Source: Paenibacillus paridis (lineage in GTDB: Bacteria; Bacillota; Bacilli; Paenibacillales; Paenibacillaceae). From it: a DNA stretch of 64,000 bases. Each line of letters starts with the position of its first letter. Within the stretch, counting starts at the first letter, position 1. The stretch is from positions 310,001-374,000 of the forward strand of contig NZ_VCIX01000091.1 in assembly GCF_006345825.1 (NCBI RefSeq), written 5' to 3'. The translations under genes were made by a program, and so were the position numbers. Shown piece by piece: positions 33,208 to 41,626 of this stretch. The notes under the pieces were generated by a model. The model worked only from the letters and a program-made list of their open reading frames with translations, was not told the DNA's origin and made no database searches.

Positions 33208-33972
33208 ATGTCCAGCAATCATTCATTTCATTCCTATTCTAATCTTTCAAAAACGTCTTCTTCCCATTCGTCTCGCACAAATCGGTTTGTATACCGTAGA
33301 TCATATGGTTTTATTGTTTTTGCCCTTATTTTGTTGATTATGAGCTGGGAAGCCCAGCAAATGGACGCAGCGGTGGCTGGCGGACAAATTCCTACCGAAG
33401 CGATCCGCCTTCGTATTTTAGCCAATTCCGACAATCCCGTTGATCAGGTAGTTAAGCGCTTGGTCCGCGATGAGATCGTGAAAGCGATGGATAGCTGGGT
33501 GACCGGCCCTCAGACGATTGAGGAAGCCCGCCAGACGATCCTAGCCAATATGCCGGAAATTGAACGCATTACAGCAAGGGTGCTGGAGAGCCGTGGTTTT
33601 GCCTATGGTTCTAAAGCTGAGCTCGGCATGGTACCCTTCCCGACGAAAATGTATGGCGACCAGGTTTACCCTGCTGGTGACTATGAAGCGCTTCTTATTA
33701 CGCTTGGCGAGGGCGGCGGCCAAAATTGGTGGTGCGTGCTGTTCCCGCCGCTTTGCTTCATTGACGCAGGCAGCGGAGAGGCATCGGCAGCCGCATCGGA
33801 CGGTTCGGTACAAACGGCAGCAGTGAAAGCTGAACCGGAAGTGGAGAAGGCGTCTGCGCAGCAAGCAGAGCCTGCAGCCGCAGCCCAGGATGGCGAAGTG
33901 CCGGAAGCGAAGTTTTTCCTCTGGGAAATGATCAAGTCATTTATAGATTGGATTAAATCGTTATTTTCATAA
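33208..33972 (+). CDS. spoIIR: Stage II sporulation protein R
   Basis: This 254-residue protein is made in the forespore and secreted across the septum to trigger SpoIIGA processing of pro-sigma-E. It has a Ser-rich N-terminus, one signal-anchor helix (YGFIVFALILLIMSW), and the conserved core IPTEAIRLRILANSDNPVDQ, followed by MVPFPTKMYGDQVYPAGDYEA and NWWCVLFPPLCFID. The C-terminal region is an Ala/Glu-rich linker ending in an amphipathic tail (FLWEMIKSFIDWIKSLF). ATG at 33208 after GAGAGGGG is preferred to an upstream GTG. Confidence 0.93.
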   Translation: MSSNHSFHSYSNLSKTSSSHSSRTNRFVYRRSYGFIVFALILLIMSWEAQQMDAAVAGGQIPTEAIRLRILANSDNPVDQVVKRLVRDEIVKAMDSWVTGPQTIEEARQTILANMPEIERITARVLESRGFAYGSKAELGMVPFPTKMYGDQVYPAGDYEALLITLGEGGGQNWWCVLFPPLCFIDAGSGEASAAASDGSVQTAAVKAEPEVEKASAQQAEPAAAAQDGEVPEAKFFLWEMIKSFIDWIKSLFS

Positions 33973-33973
33973 A

Positions 33974-34018
33974 AAACGGCGGCCCTGGCTTCATTTTATG
34001 AAGAGTTGGCCGCCGTTT
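33974..34018 (+). terminator. Intrinsic terminator after spoIIR
   Basis: AAACGGCGGCC pairs with GGCCGCCGTTT around an A/T-rich loop with an inner CTTCATTTTATGAAG hairpin. It starts two bases after the spoIIR stop. Confidence 0.8.
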
Positions 34019-34095
34019 CTGCTCGTTTTCGGAAGCTTGTGCTATAATAGCGGATGAATGAAAGATTTCATATACAAGCAAGGATTGAAGCATAG

Positions 34096-35157
34096 ATGAC
34101 AATAACAAAAATATGGGAAGTAAAGCAGTCAGGTGAAAAGCAGCTTCAAATGGAGCTCTCCGAAGCTGCTCTCGCGCTTAGGAAAGGCGGCTTGATCGCT
34201 TTTCCTACGGAGACGGTATATGGCCTAGGTGCTGATGCACGAAGTACGGCAGCTGTCGAGCGGATCTTTGCGGCCAAGGGGCGTCCGTCAGACAATCCGC
34301 TCATCGTGCACATAGCAAGCAGAGCGCAGCTGGATGAGCTGGTTAGGCCTTATCCGAAGCTGGCGGAGGAGCTAATGGATCGTTTCTGGCCCGGGCCGCT
34401 GACGATCGTGCTGCCTGTCCGCCCAGAGGCGCTCTCGCCACTCGTAACCGCAGGCTTAGCTACCGTCGGGATTCGCATGCCTGATCATCGCACAGCGCTT
34501 GCACTGCTGGCCCAAGCGGAATGTCCGGTTGCGGCGCCAAGCGCGAACCGCTCGGGCAGGCCAAGCCCAACGCTGGCACAGCATGTGTTGGAGGACTTGG
34601 AAGGGCTCATTGATGGCGTGGTGGATGACGGCCCAACCGGCGTTGGTTTGGAGTCGACGGTCGTCGAGCTTGTCGATGATCATACGGTACGCATTTTGCG
34701 GCCCGGGGGGATTACGCTCGAAGCGCTGCAGCAGGCCGTGCCTGCTGCGCACATCGATAACGTTGGACTTGCCGAGCCTGAGCTCGCTCCGCGTTCTCCA
34801 GGCATGAAATATACCCACTACGCGCCAAAAGGCGAGCTGGAGCTTATATGTGGCGACCCTGAGGCAGTAGCGGCGTATATACAAGAAGGAGTTGCAGCTG
34901 CATGGCAGCGCGGCGAGCGGACAGGCGTGCTCGCTTTTGAAGAGCGCGTTGCACGCTATAAGGCCGATTCTGTTTTGTCTTTGGGTAGCGAAGGCGAGCT
35001 TGAGGCTGCGGCGCATCGATTATACGCGGCTTTGCGTGATTTTGACGGAGCGGGAGCGCAGCGGATATGGGCAGAAGGCTGCCAGGAGCATGGCATAGGC
35101 GCAGCCCTAATGAATAGGCTGGCCAAAGCGGCTGGCAACCGAATCATTCGAGTGTAG
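34096..35157 (+). CDS. tsaC: L-threonylcarbamoyladenylate synthase (YwlC/TsaC, Sua5 type)
   Basis: This 353-residue enzyme makes threonylcarbamoyl-AMP for t6A37 tRNA modification. The YrdC domain has KGGLIAFPTETVYGLGADA, KGRPSDNPLIVHI, RFWPGPLTIVLPV and PSANRSGRPSPT; a linker with RSPGMKYTHYAPKGEL leads to the C-terminal Sua5 domain, so it is the long Sua5 form. In B. subtilis the orthologue ywlC follows spoIIR by one gene, consistent with the order seen here. Confidence 0.95.
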   Translation: MTITKIWEVKQSGEKQLQMELSEAALALRKGGLIAFPTETVYGLGADARSTAAVERIFAAKGRPSDNPLIVHIASRAQLDELVRPYPKLAEELMDRFWPGPLTIVLPVRPEALSPLVTAGLATVGIRMPDHRTALALLAQAECPVAAPSANRSGRPSPTLAQHVLEDLEGLIDGVVDDGPTGVGLESTVVELVDDHTVRILRPGGITLEALQQAVPAAHIDNVGLAEPELAPRSPGMKYTHYAPKGELELICGDPEAVAAYIQEGVAAAWQRGERTGVLAFEERVARYKADSVLSLGSEGELEAAAHRLYAALRDFDGAGAQRIWAEGCQEHGIGAALMNRLAKAAGNRIIRV

Positions 35158-35288
35158 GTGAAAACCGCGAACCAAGTGCAACGAATAGGTTCATGTTAAC
35201 TAAATAGCTTGTATCATCAGTAGTATGTTTGTCCTTATGCCCGCATATGTTGGATATAGACTATGCGCGGACATGGGGGAGATCGACT

Positions 35289-35849
35289 GTGGTAGAAGCA
35301 CATATGCAGGCCGGGCAATTTTTGACGCTGTTCATTATAGCAGTGGCACTTGGGCTTGATGCTTTTTCATTGGGGCTTGGCATTGGGCTGAAGGGCATAC
35401 GGCTGCGGGATATTTTAAAGCTGGGCGTCGTGATTGCGTTGTTTCATGTACTAATGCCGCTTGCCGGGATCTATACCGGTCAGTATGTGGGCGGCTTGCT
35501 TGGCGACGTAGCCACGACCGCTGCTGGAATTCTGCTGGTCCTGCTCGGCGGCCACATGATTTATAGCTCACTGCGTGGCGAGGCTGTCCAATCGTTCGAC
35601 CATAAATCGTTATGGGGCCTGCTCGTACTATCGCTGAGCGTTAGTATTGACTCGTTTTCAGTTGGCATTACGCTTGGCATGTTTTCGGCTAACTTATGGA
35701 TGACCATTTTGCTGTTCGGTATTTTAGGCGGTCTGATGTCGGTAAGCGGCTTGCTGCTGGGGCGCAAGGTAAGCGGGAACCTTGGTGAATATGGCGAGGC
35801 CATAGGCGGAGGAATCTTGTTCGTGTTTGGCATTTTGTTTATTTTTTGA
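35289..35849 (+). CDS. mntP: Manganese efflux pump MntP
   Basis: This 186-residue six-helix membrane protein starts at GTG eight bases after GGGGGAG. It has the two inverted repeats of MntP with the metal-site Asp residues: ALGLDAFSLGLGIGLKGI in the first half and SVSIDSFSVGITLGMF in the second. It exports excess Mn2+. In many bacteria mntP lies behind a Mn-sensing yybP-ykoY riboswitch; none is evident in the 130-bp gap here. The gene order tsaC-mntP-ywlE matches B. subtilis. Confidence 0.93.
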   Translation: MVEAHMQAGQFLTLFIIAVALGLDAFSLGLGIGLKGIRLRDILKLGVVIALFHVLMPLAGIYTGQYVGGLLGDVATTAAGILLVLLGGHMIYSSLRGEAVQSFDHKSLWGLLVLSLSVSIDSFSVGITLGMFSANLWMTILLFGILGGLMSVSGLLLGRKVSGNLGEYGEAIGGGILFVFGILFIF

Positions 35850-35891
35850 TAAGTAGGCAGCATTGACTAGGGTGGAAAAGGAGTGGGCAGT

Positions 35892-36470
35892 TTGAAGCGT
35901 ATTTTATTTGTTTGTACCGGCAATACATGCCGCTCGCCAATGGCGGAAGCTATGCTCCGCCGGATGGCTGCTCTGAGAGGCATGACTGTGGCAGTTCGCT
36001 CGGCGGGCATCTCGACGATTGACGGCTTGCCTGTATCGTCTCATGCAGTAGAAACGCTTAAAAAACGGGACATTGATCATAAAAGCACCTCGCTGGCTTT
36101 AACAAGCGAGGCAGTGGGTTGGGCTGATCTTATCTTGACGATGACGGCGAACCATAAGCGGGGATTGCTGCAATGGCATCCGGAAGCCGTTGATAAAACG
36201 TATACGTTAAAGGAATACGCTAATCAAGATGCAGCTGTGCTTGCAGACATTGAAGAGCTGGAGCGGCTCTATTCGGAGCTTCATATGAAGCAAGCGCTGG
36301 GGCAGCAGCTCACATCGGCTGAACGCAGTCGGCTGCTTGAGCTGGAGCGTCGCATTCCAAGCTTCGACATTGTTGATCCTTTCGGAGGCTCGCTTTCGAT
36401 CTATGACAGCAGCGCGAATGAAATTGAGGATGCCCTTGTGAAGCTTTTGGACAAGCTTGCGAAAAGATAA
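35892..36470 (+). CDS. ywlE: Protein-arginine phosphatase YwlE
   Basis: This 192-residue low-molecular-weight phosphatase-fold protein starts at TTG eight bases after AAGGAG. The P-loop is CTGNTCRSPMAEAM, with Cys8 as nucleophile and Arg14; the Thr in the loop corresponds to the residue that gives B. subtilis YwlE its phospho-arginine specificity. The general-acid loop is VDPFGGS. It should reverse McsB-type protein arginine phosphorylation. A helical insertion of about 40 residues (ELERLYSELHMKQALGQQLT and following) makes it longer than the roughly 150-residue B. subtilis protein. Confidence 0.92.
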   Translation: MKRILFVCTGNTCRSPMAEAMLRRMAALRGMTVAVRSAGISTIDGLPVSSHAVETLKKRDIDHKSTSLALTSEAVGWADLILTMTANHKRGLLQWHPEAVDKTYTLKEYANQDAAVLADIEELERLYSELHMKQALGQQLTSAERSRLLELERRIPSFDIVDPFGGSLSIYDSSANEIEDALVKLLDKLAKR

Positions 36471-36497
36471 TTCCGCTGCAGTTTCCAGTATTAGAGA

Positions 36498-36526
36498 TTG
36501 ATTTTTCTAGCGGCTTCGGCTATTAT
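36498..36526 (+). promoter_or_regulatory. Promoter of the rpiB-ywlG-glyA operon
   Basis: TTGATT (36498-36503), a 17-bp spacer and TATTAT (36521-36526) lie just upstream of the ZTP riboswitch. Confidence 0.72.
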
Positions 36527-36544
36527 AAAAGGACAATATATGGT

Positions 36545-36616
36545 TTCCGATGTAACTGGCGACGGAAGTGGGCTAACCACGGTGGAGCATCGGATTATAC
36601 GGCCGGTCGCCTGGGC
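36545..36616 (+). ncRNA. ZTP (pfl) riboswitch
   Basis: The conserved elements of the pfl/ZTP aptamer appear in order: CCGATG with AACTGGCG, AGTGGGCTAACCACGG, GGAGCATCGG closing the first helix (CCGATG / CATCGG), then CCGGTCGCCTGGGCA at the 3' end. GGCGAC (36558-36563) and GTCGCC (36606-36611) can pair as the pseudoknot. The aptamer binds ZTP/ZMP when 10-formyl-tetrahydrofolate is short and would prevent the following terminator. It controls rpiB-ywlG-glyA; glyA makes one-carbon units, so the link is direct. Confidence 0.9.
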
Positions 36617-36656
36617 AAAGAGCAGCATGCTAATAAGCATGTCATGCTCTTTTTTC
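36617..36656 (+). terminator. Riboswitch expression-platform terminator
   Basis: AAGAGCA with GCATGC pairs to GCATG and TGCTCTT around TAATAA, followed by TTTTTTCG. It starts right after the aptamer, as expected for a transcriptional ON switch. Confidence 0.85.
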
Positions 36657-36721
36657 GTCTTTTTCTGCAAAAATAGGTATACTAGCACTGTAATGTTACA
36701 TTTCGAAGGAGGTCTTTTACG

Positions 36722-37180
36722 TTGAAAATTGCTATTGGTGCCGATCATGCAGGCTACCGCCTGAAGGATGAGGTTGTGCCTTTTCTTCTGTCGCTCGGTC
36801 ATGAGGTGGAAGATGTAGGCTGCAGCTGCGATCAATCCGTTGATTATCCTGATTATGCGTTGCCCGTATGCGACCTTGTTACGAGCGGCAAAGCAGAGCG
36901 CGGTATCTTGATTTGCGGTACAGGAATTGGAATGTCGATTGCTGCGAATAAAGTTCGCGGTATCCGTTGCGCACTTGTGAATGACATGTTTTCTGCGAAA
37001 GCTACGCGCGAGCATAACGATACGAATGTATTGGCTCTCGGTGAACGCGTAATTGGACCAGGCGTCGCTTTGGAAATTATTCGCATTTGGCTTGAAACGC
37101 CGTTCTCCAATGGAGAGCGCCACGTTGGCAGAGTGAATAAAGTAAAGCAAATTGAAGAGCAGTATATCAGCCAGTCCTAA
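36722..37180 (+). CDS. rpiB: Ribose-5-phosphate isomerase B
   Basis: This 152-residue RpiB/LacAB-family sugar isomerase starts at TTG after AAGGAGG. Signature regions are MKIAIGADHAGYRLKD, VDYPDYALPVCDLV and ILICGTGIGMSIAANKVRGI, including the catalytic Cys. It interconverts ribulose-5-phosphate and ribose-5-phosphate, feeding PRPP and purine synthesis, which fits control by a ZTP riboswitch. First gene of the rpiB-ywlG-glyA operon. Confidence 0.96.
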   Translation: MKIAIGADHAGYRLKDEVVPFLLSLGHEVEDVGCSCDQSVDYPDYALPVCDLVTSGKAERGILICGTGIGMSIAANKVRGIRCALVNDMFSAKATREHNDTNVLALGERVIGPGVALEIIRIWLETPFSNGERHVGRVNKVKQIEEQYISQS

Positions 37181-37196
37181 GCAGGAGGCGATAACG

Positions 37197-37802
37197 ATGA
37201 GCAATAATGTCCTTGCAGAGCTTGGAGACATTGCAGAGCAGGTAGAAACCGTAGTTCGAGAGCTTGCAGCAGCGGGAAAAATTGCGGTGAGTCAGCTGCT
37301 TGTCATAGGTGTAAGTACTAGTGAGGTGCTGGGGCATCACATCGGAACTGCCGGAACAACGGACACAGCAGCACAGATTTACGCGGGTGTTGATGCGGTT
37401 CGAAGAGAAACAGGCTTTATTCCTGTCTTCCAATGCTGCGAGCATTTGAACCGAGCTCTTGTCATCGAGCGTTCGGCAGCAGAGCAGTTGGGGCTTGATA
37501 TCGTTGGAGCAATTCCGGTTCCCAAGGCAGGCGGTTCTATGGCGGCATATGCTTACCGGCAGTTGGAATCACCATGCTTGGTCGAGACTGTACAAGCGCA
37601 TGCCGGGATCGATATCGGCGATACGTTCATCGGCATGCATTTGAAGCGGGTAGCGGTTCCTGTCCGCCCGTCGATTCGTACGATCGGCATGGCTCATGTG
37701 ACGATGGCGATCACGCGGCCGAAGCTCATTGGCGGTTCGCGAGCGGTTTACGAGCTGGAAACCAACATATCCCCGGAGCAATCAGCCGGATTATGCGAGT
37801 GA
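37197..37802 (+). CDS. ywlG: YwlG family protein (TIGR01440)
   Basis: This 201-residue protein starts at ATG nine bases after AGGAGG. It has the conserved TIGR01440/YwlG sequence (LLVIGVSTSEVLGHHIGTAG, PVFQCCEHLNRALVIERSAA, PVPKAGGSMAAYAYRQL, RPKLIGGSRAVYELE). The biochemical role of this family is not established. Its constant place between rpiB and glyA in Bacillales suggests a link to one-carbon or nucleotide metabolism. Confidence 0.92.
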   Translation: MSNNVLAELGDIAEQVETVVRELAAAGKIAVSQLLVIGVSTSEVLGHHIGTAGTTDTAAQIYAGVDAVRRETGFIPVFQCCEHLNRALVIERSAAEQLGLDIVGAIPVPKAGGSMAAYAYRQLESPCLVETVQAHAGIDIGDTFIGMHLKRVAVPVRPSIRTIGMAHVTMAITRPKLIGGSRAVYELETNISPEQSAGLCE

Positions 37803-37878
37803 TCGATTGCCCTTAAACAATGGATTCTTACTTTATTATTAAAATAAAAGCTTTCTAACTTTGAGGAGGATTATTGAA

Positions 37879-39126
37879 ATGGAAAACTTACGCAAACAAG
37901 ACCCGGAAGTACTAAAGGCACTGGGCCTTGAACTTGGCCGTCAACGCGACAACATCGAGCTTATCGCATCTGAGAATATCGTTAGCGAAGCTGTATTGGA
38001 AGCAATGGGAAGCGTGCTTACGAACAAATATGCGGAAGGCTATCCAAGCAAGCGTTTCTACGGTGGCTGTGAGCATGTAGATATCGTGGAAGATATTGCA
38101 CGTAACCGTGCGAAAGAGCTTTTTGGAGCAGAACACGCGAACGTTCAGCCTCACTCAGGCGCTCAAGCCAACATGGCGGTATACCTTGCAGCGCTTCAGC
38201 CTGGCGATACCGTACTTGGTATGAATCTGGCTCATGGCGGTCACTTGACTCACGGAAGCCCGGTTAACGCATCCGGCTTGCTTTATAATTTTGTTGCATA
38301 CGGCGTGCAAGAAGATTCCTTCACAATTGATTATGAAGAAGTTAGAAAGCTTGCTTTCAAACACCGTCCTCGTTTGATCGTAGCTGGTGCAAGTGCATAC
38401 CCGCGCACGATCGATTTCGAAACGCTTGGCAAAATTGCGAATGACGTTGGCGCATTGTTCATGGTGGATATGGCTCATATCGCCGGTCTGGTAGCTGCAG
38501 GCCTTCACCCAAGCCCAGTGCCGCATGCGCACTTTGTAACGACAACGACGCACAAAACGCTTCGCGGACCTCGCGGCGGTATGATCCTTTGCCGCAAGCC
38601 ATGGGCTGCAGCGATCGACAAAGCCGTATTCCCTGGTTCGCAAGGCGGTCCATTGATGCATATTATTGCAGCAAAAGCAGTTGCTTTTGGCGAAGCGCTA
38701 CAACCGGAATTTAAGCAGTATGCGACTCAAGTAGTCCAAAATGCTAAAGTTCTTTCCGAAGAGTTGGTTGCTAAAGGCTTCAATATCGTATCCGGCGGAA
38801 CCGACAACCATTTGATGCTGCTTGATACTCGTAGCCTAAACATTACAGGTAAAGTAGCTGAGCATGTTCTTGACGAAGTTGGTATCACGGTTAACAAAAA
38901 TGCTATCCCATTTGACCCGACTAGCCCGTTTGTAACGTCTGGTATCCGAATCGGTACTCCAGCAGCTACGGCTCGCGGCATGGATGAGAAAGCAATGAAA
39001 GTCATTGCAGAAGTCATCGCTTTGGTTCTTAACAGCCCGCAAGATCAAGCCGTTTTGGATAAAGCTCGCGGCATGGTAAGAGATCTTACTGCACAATACC
39101 CGCTCTATCCAGGTATGACTTACTAA
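37879..39126 (+). CDS. glyA: Serine hydroxymethyltransferase
   Basis: This 415-residue PLP enzyme starts at ATG after GAGGAGG. It interconverts serine and glycine with tetrahydrofolate. Visible motifs are [51 protein letters not shown] and the PLP-lysine segment [15 protein letters not shown] (Lys226). It is the last gene of the ZTP-controlled operon and the main source of one-carbon units for purine and folate metabolism. A strong terminator follows. Confidence 0.98.
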   Translation: MENLRKQDPEVLKALGLELGRQRDNIELIASENIVSEAVLEAMGSVLTNKYAEGYPSKRFYGGCEHVDIVEDIARNRAKELFGAEHANVQPHSGAQANMAVYLAALQPGDTVLGMNLAHGGHLTHGSPVNASGLLYNFVAYGVQEDSFTIDYEEVRKLAFKHRPRLIVAGASAYPRTIDFETLGKIANDVGALFMVDMAHIAGLVAAGLHPSPVPHAHFVTTTTHKTLRGPRGGMILCRKPWAAAIDKAVFPGSQGGPLMHIIAAKAVAFGEALQPEFKQYATQVVQNAKVLSEELVAKGFNIVSGGTDNHLMLLDTRSLNITGKVAEHVLDEVGITVNKNAIPFDPTSPFVTSGIRIGTPAATARGMDEKAMKVIAEVIALVLNSPQDQAVLDKARGMVRDLTAQYPLYPGMTY

Positions 39127-39150
39127 TTATTTTAAGCACTCAGAATATGA

Positions 39151-39188
39151 AACCCATTTGGCCGATTACGGCCGAATGGGTTTTTTTT
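39151..39188 (+). terminator. Intrinsic terminator after glyA
   Basis: AACCCATTTGGCCG pairs with GGCCGAATGGGTT around ATTAC and is followed by eight T. Confidence 0.93.
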
Positions 39189-39496
39189 GTTTTCATAACC
39201 GTGCATAAAACATTTAGCGTTATAAAATAATAGGTTAAAAGAATATGCGAAAAAGGGGAGCGAAATAAAAATGGAGTCTATTTTTTACTAAAAAAGTGGA
39301 AAGGATTGCTTTCTTGTTTACTCAATATAAAATCCGACAATTATGTGAATGTGATATTAATGCTTGGTTAATACGAGTTTATCAACAATTAATACCTGAA
39401 TATCATGAAAAAACGATTATTTATATGGTAAATATTAGATTTTTATTTTTGGTCATGATTTTTATGATTTCGAACAAAATAATCAAATTATTTACT

Positions 39497-39622
39497 ATAA
39501 ACGCTTCAAAGCGTTAAAGTAACAGAATAAACAACTGAATAAACGCTTCGAAGCGTTAAAGTAACAAATTATTTAATCGAATAAACGCGGCAATGTGCTA
39601 AAGTTTAGATGATAAAAGTCAT
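39497..39622. repeat. Three tandem 42-bp repeats with palindromic cores upstream of opp
   Basis: Copies start at 39497, 39539 and 39581, an exact 42-bp period. The core of copy 2 is the perfect palindrome AACGCTTCGAAGCGTT; copy 1 has AACGCTTCAAAGCGTT; copy 3 is degenerate (AACGCGGCAATGTGCT). GTTAAAGTAACA follows the first two cores. The 680-bp intergenic region (39127-39807) is strikingly A/T-rich; apart from this array and the glyA terminator nothing certain is seen in it. Confidence 0.78.
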
Positions 39623-39807
39623 TTAATACATAAATTTACAGCTTACATATTGTTGATAAATAATTAACATGGATGTATAGTAAAAAAATATTAATAAATT
39701 CAATCTCTATGTTTGAATGGGAAGAGTGCTTAGGCGTTTGCATATAGATCGAACGAGCGGGTCGACCCATATTGAACCGATTAGAGAGAAAAAACGGGAG
39801 GATTATA

Positions 39808-41493
39808 ATGAGAACAAGAAAGTCTGCATTATCCTTTGTTGCTGCGTTGCTCATTCTTGCTATGGTCGCGGTAGGTTGTACGCCGAAGCCGGAATCAGGC
39901 AACAGCGGTTCTACGAACAACGGCACAACAAACGGCGAGACATCAGGTGAGTCTACAGCAGGGAAAGTTTTCCGCATGAACATCCATTCGGAGCCTTCGA
40001 CTCTTGACCCCGCACTTATGGAAGACAACGTATCAGGTACGCTTGCTACAGGTATTTATGAAGGATTGACTCGTAAAAACGATAAAGGTGAATCGATCCC
40101 AGCAACTGCAGAATCATGGGTGAAATCAGACGACGGTTTGACATATACGTTTACCATCCGCAAGGATGCAAAATGGAGCAACGGTGACCCCGTTACTGCT
40201 AATGACTATGAATTCTCTTGGAAACGCGCGCTTGATCCGGCTACAGGTTCAACTTACGCTTACCAATTCTATTACATCGTTGGAGCACAAGATTATAACG
40301 AAGGCAAAACAACAAACGCGGACGCTGTAGGCATCAAAGCACTTGATGCTCAAACGCTTGAAGTGAAGTTGAACTCGCCTACCCCTTATTTCTTGAGCCT
40401 GACATCTTTTTATGTGTACAACCCTGTTCATTCTTCCGTGAAGGACAACGAAGCTTGGGCGGCAGATGCGGCTTCAATCATTGGTAACGGTCCTTTCAAA
40501 ATGAGCGAATGGCAGCACAATACATCCATCAAGCTAGTTAAGAACGACAACTATTATGACAAAGATCAAGTTAAATTCGCGGGCGTTGATTTTACAATGA
40601 TCAGCGATTCAGCTACTGAGCTTGCTAACTATGAGACAGACAAGCTTGATTACACAGGTAAACCGACAGGCGAAATTCCGTCTGAGCAAATTCCGGTTCT
40701 TAAAGAATCGAAAAAAGATGAGTTCGTTACCAAAGGTATCGCAAGCTCATACTACTACCAGTTCAATACAGAAGAAGTTCCTTTCAACAACGTAAAAGTT
40801 CGTAAAGCTCTTGCAATGGCGATTGACCGTGAAGCAATCGTTGAAAGTGTAACGATGGCGGGAGAAGTTCCTTCGTTCGGTTTTGTACCACCGGGCATTA
40901 TCGGTTTGAAAGAGGACTACCGTACCGAAGTGAAGGATGATTTCTTCACAGAGAACGTTGATGAAGCGAAAACATTGCTAGCTGAAGGCTTGGCTGAGCT
41001 TAAGCTGTCGAAATTCCCTAAAGTGACTTTGACGTTCAATACAAGTGACGGCCATAAGAAAATTGCCGAAGCCATCGTTGAAATGTGGCGTCAAAACCTT
41101 GGTATCGAAGTAGGTATCGAGAACCAAGAGTTCGCGGTTCTATTGAAAAACCGTACAGCCATGAACTACCAAATTTCACGCGCAGGTTGGGGAGCGGACT
41201 ATAACGATCCAATGACTTACCTGGATATGTTCGTAACGAACGGCGGTCAAAACAATACTGGCTTTGCTTCTCCTGAATATGACGCTTTGATCAAAAAAGC
41301 AAACACAAGCGGAGACCAAGCAGAGCGCATTGCGGCTATGACAGAAGCAGAAAAAATTCTGATGGATTACATGCCAATCATGCCGATTTACTACTACAGC
41401 AACACGTACATGCTTAAACCAGGATTCAAAAATATCTTCTTGGATTACAAAGGGGACATTGACTACACAAGAGGTTATTACCAAGCGAACTAG
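39808..41493 (+). CDS. oppA: Peptide ABC transporter substrate-binding lipoprotein
   Basis: This 561-residue lipoprotein starts at ATG after GGGAGG. The signal peptide ends in a lipobox (LAMVAVGC, Cys24 lipidated) followed by a Ser/Asn/Gly-rich linker. The body has OppA family 5 features: SEPSTLDPALMEDNVSG, YTFTIRKDAKWSNGDPVTAN, and NVKVRKALAMAIDREAIVES. It captures oligopeptides outside the cell and delivers them to OppBC. In sporulating bacilli Opp also imports signalling peptides. First gene of oppABCDF. Confidence 0.94.
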   Translation: MRTRKSALSFVAALLILAMVAVGCTPKPESGNSGSTNNGTTNGETSGESTAGKVFRMNIHSEPSTLDPALMEDNVSGTLATGIYEGLTRKNDKGESIPATAESWVKSDDGLTYTFTIRKDAKWSNGDPVTANDYEFSWKRALDPATGSTYAYQFYYIVGAQDYNEGKTTNADAVGIKALDAQTLEVKLNSPTPYFLSLTSFYVYNPVHSSVKDNEAWAADAASIIGNGPFKMSEWQHNTSIKLVKNDNYYDKDQVKFAGVDFTMISDSATELANYETDKLDYTGKPTGEIPSEQIPVLKESKKDEFVTKGIASSYYYQFNTEEVPFNNVKVRKALAMAIDREAIVESVTMAGEVPSFGFVPPGIIGLKEDYRTEVKDDFFTENVDEAKTLLAEGLAELKLSKFPKVTLTFNTSDGHKKIAEAIVEMWRQNLGIEVGIENQEFAVLLKNRTAMNYQISRAGWGADYNDPMTYLDMFVTNGGQNNTGFASPEYDALIKKANTSGDQAERIAAMTEAEKILMDYMPIMPIYYYSNTYMLKPGFKNIFLDYKGDIDYTRGYYQAN

Positions 41494-41626
41494 TCAACCT
41501 TCAAGCATCTGAAGGGAGGGATATATGCGGGATGTGCGCATATATCCCTTTCTTGTTGATTGATTCCGCTAATTGGTTTCTTCTCGCTTCTTCTTGTTTA
41601 TATTCTGTAAGGAGGTGTCCATTGCG

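Noticed and set aside
35158-35288. Mn-sensing yybP-ykoY riboswitch before mntP
   Set aside because: The 130-bp gap lacks the conserved aptamer elements; only a weak hairpin is visible.
36491-37231. Long minus-strand open frame (246 codons)
   Set aside because: It runs antisense across the ZTP riboswitch and rpiB, has no ribosome binding site and no recognisable family features.
39296-39517. 73-codon plus-strand frame in the A/T-rich gap before opp
   Set aside because: No ribosome binding site, A/T-driven composition and its end lies in the 42-bp repeats. A decayed gene cannot be excluded.
39499-39600. Rho-independent terminators in the palindromic repeats
   Set aside because: The 16-bp palindromes have no loop or T-run, so they suit protein binding rather than termination.
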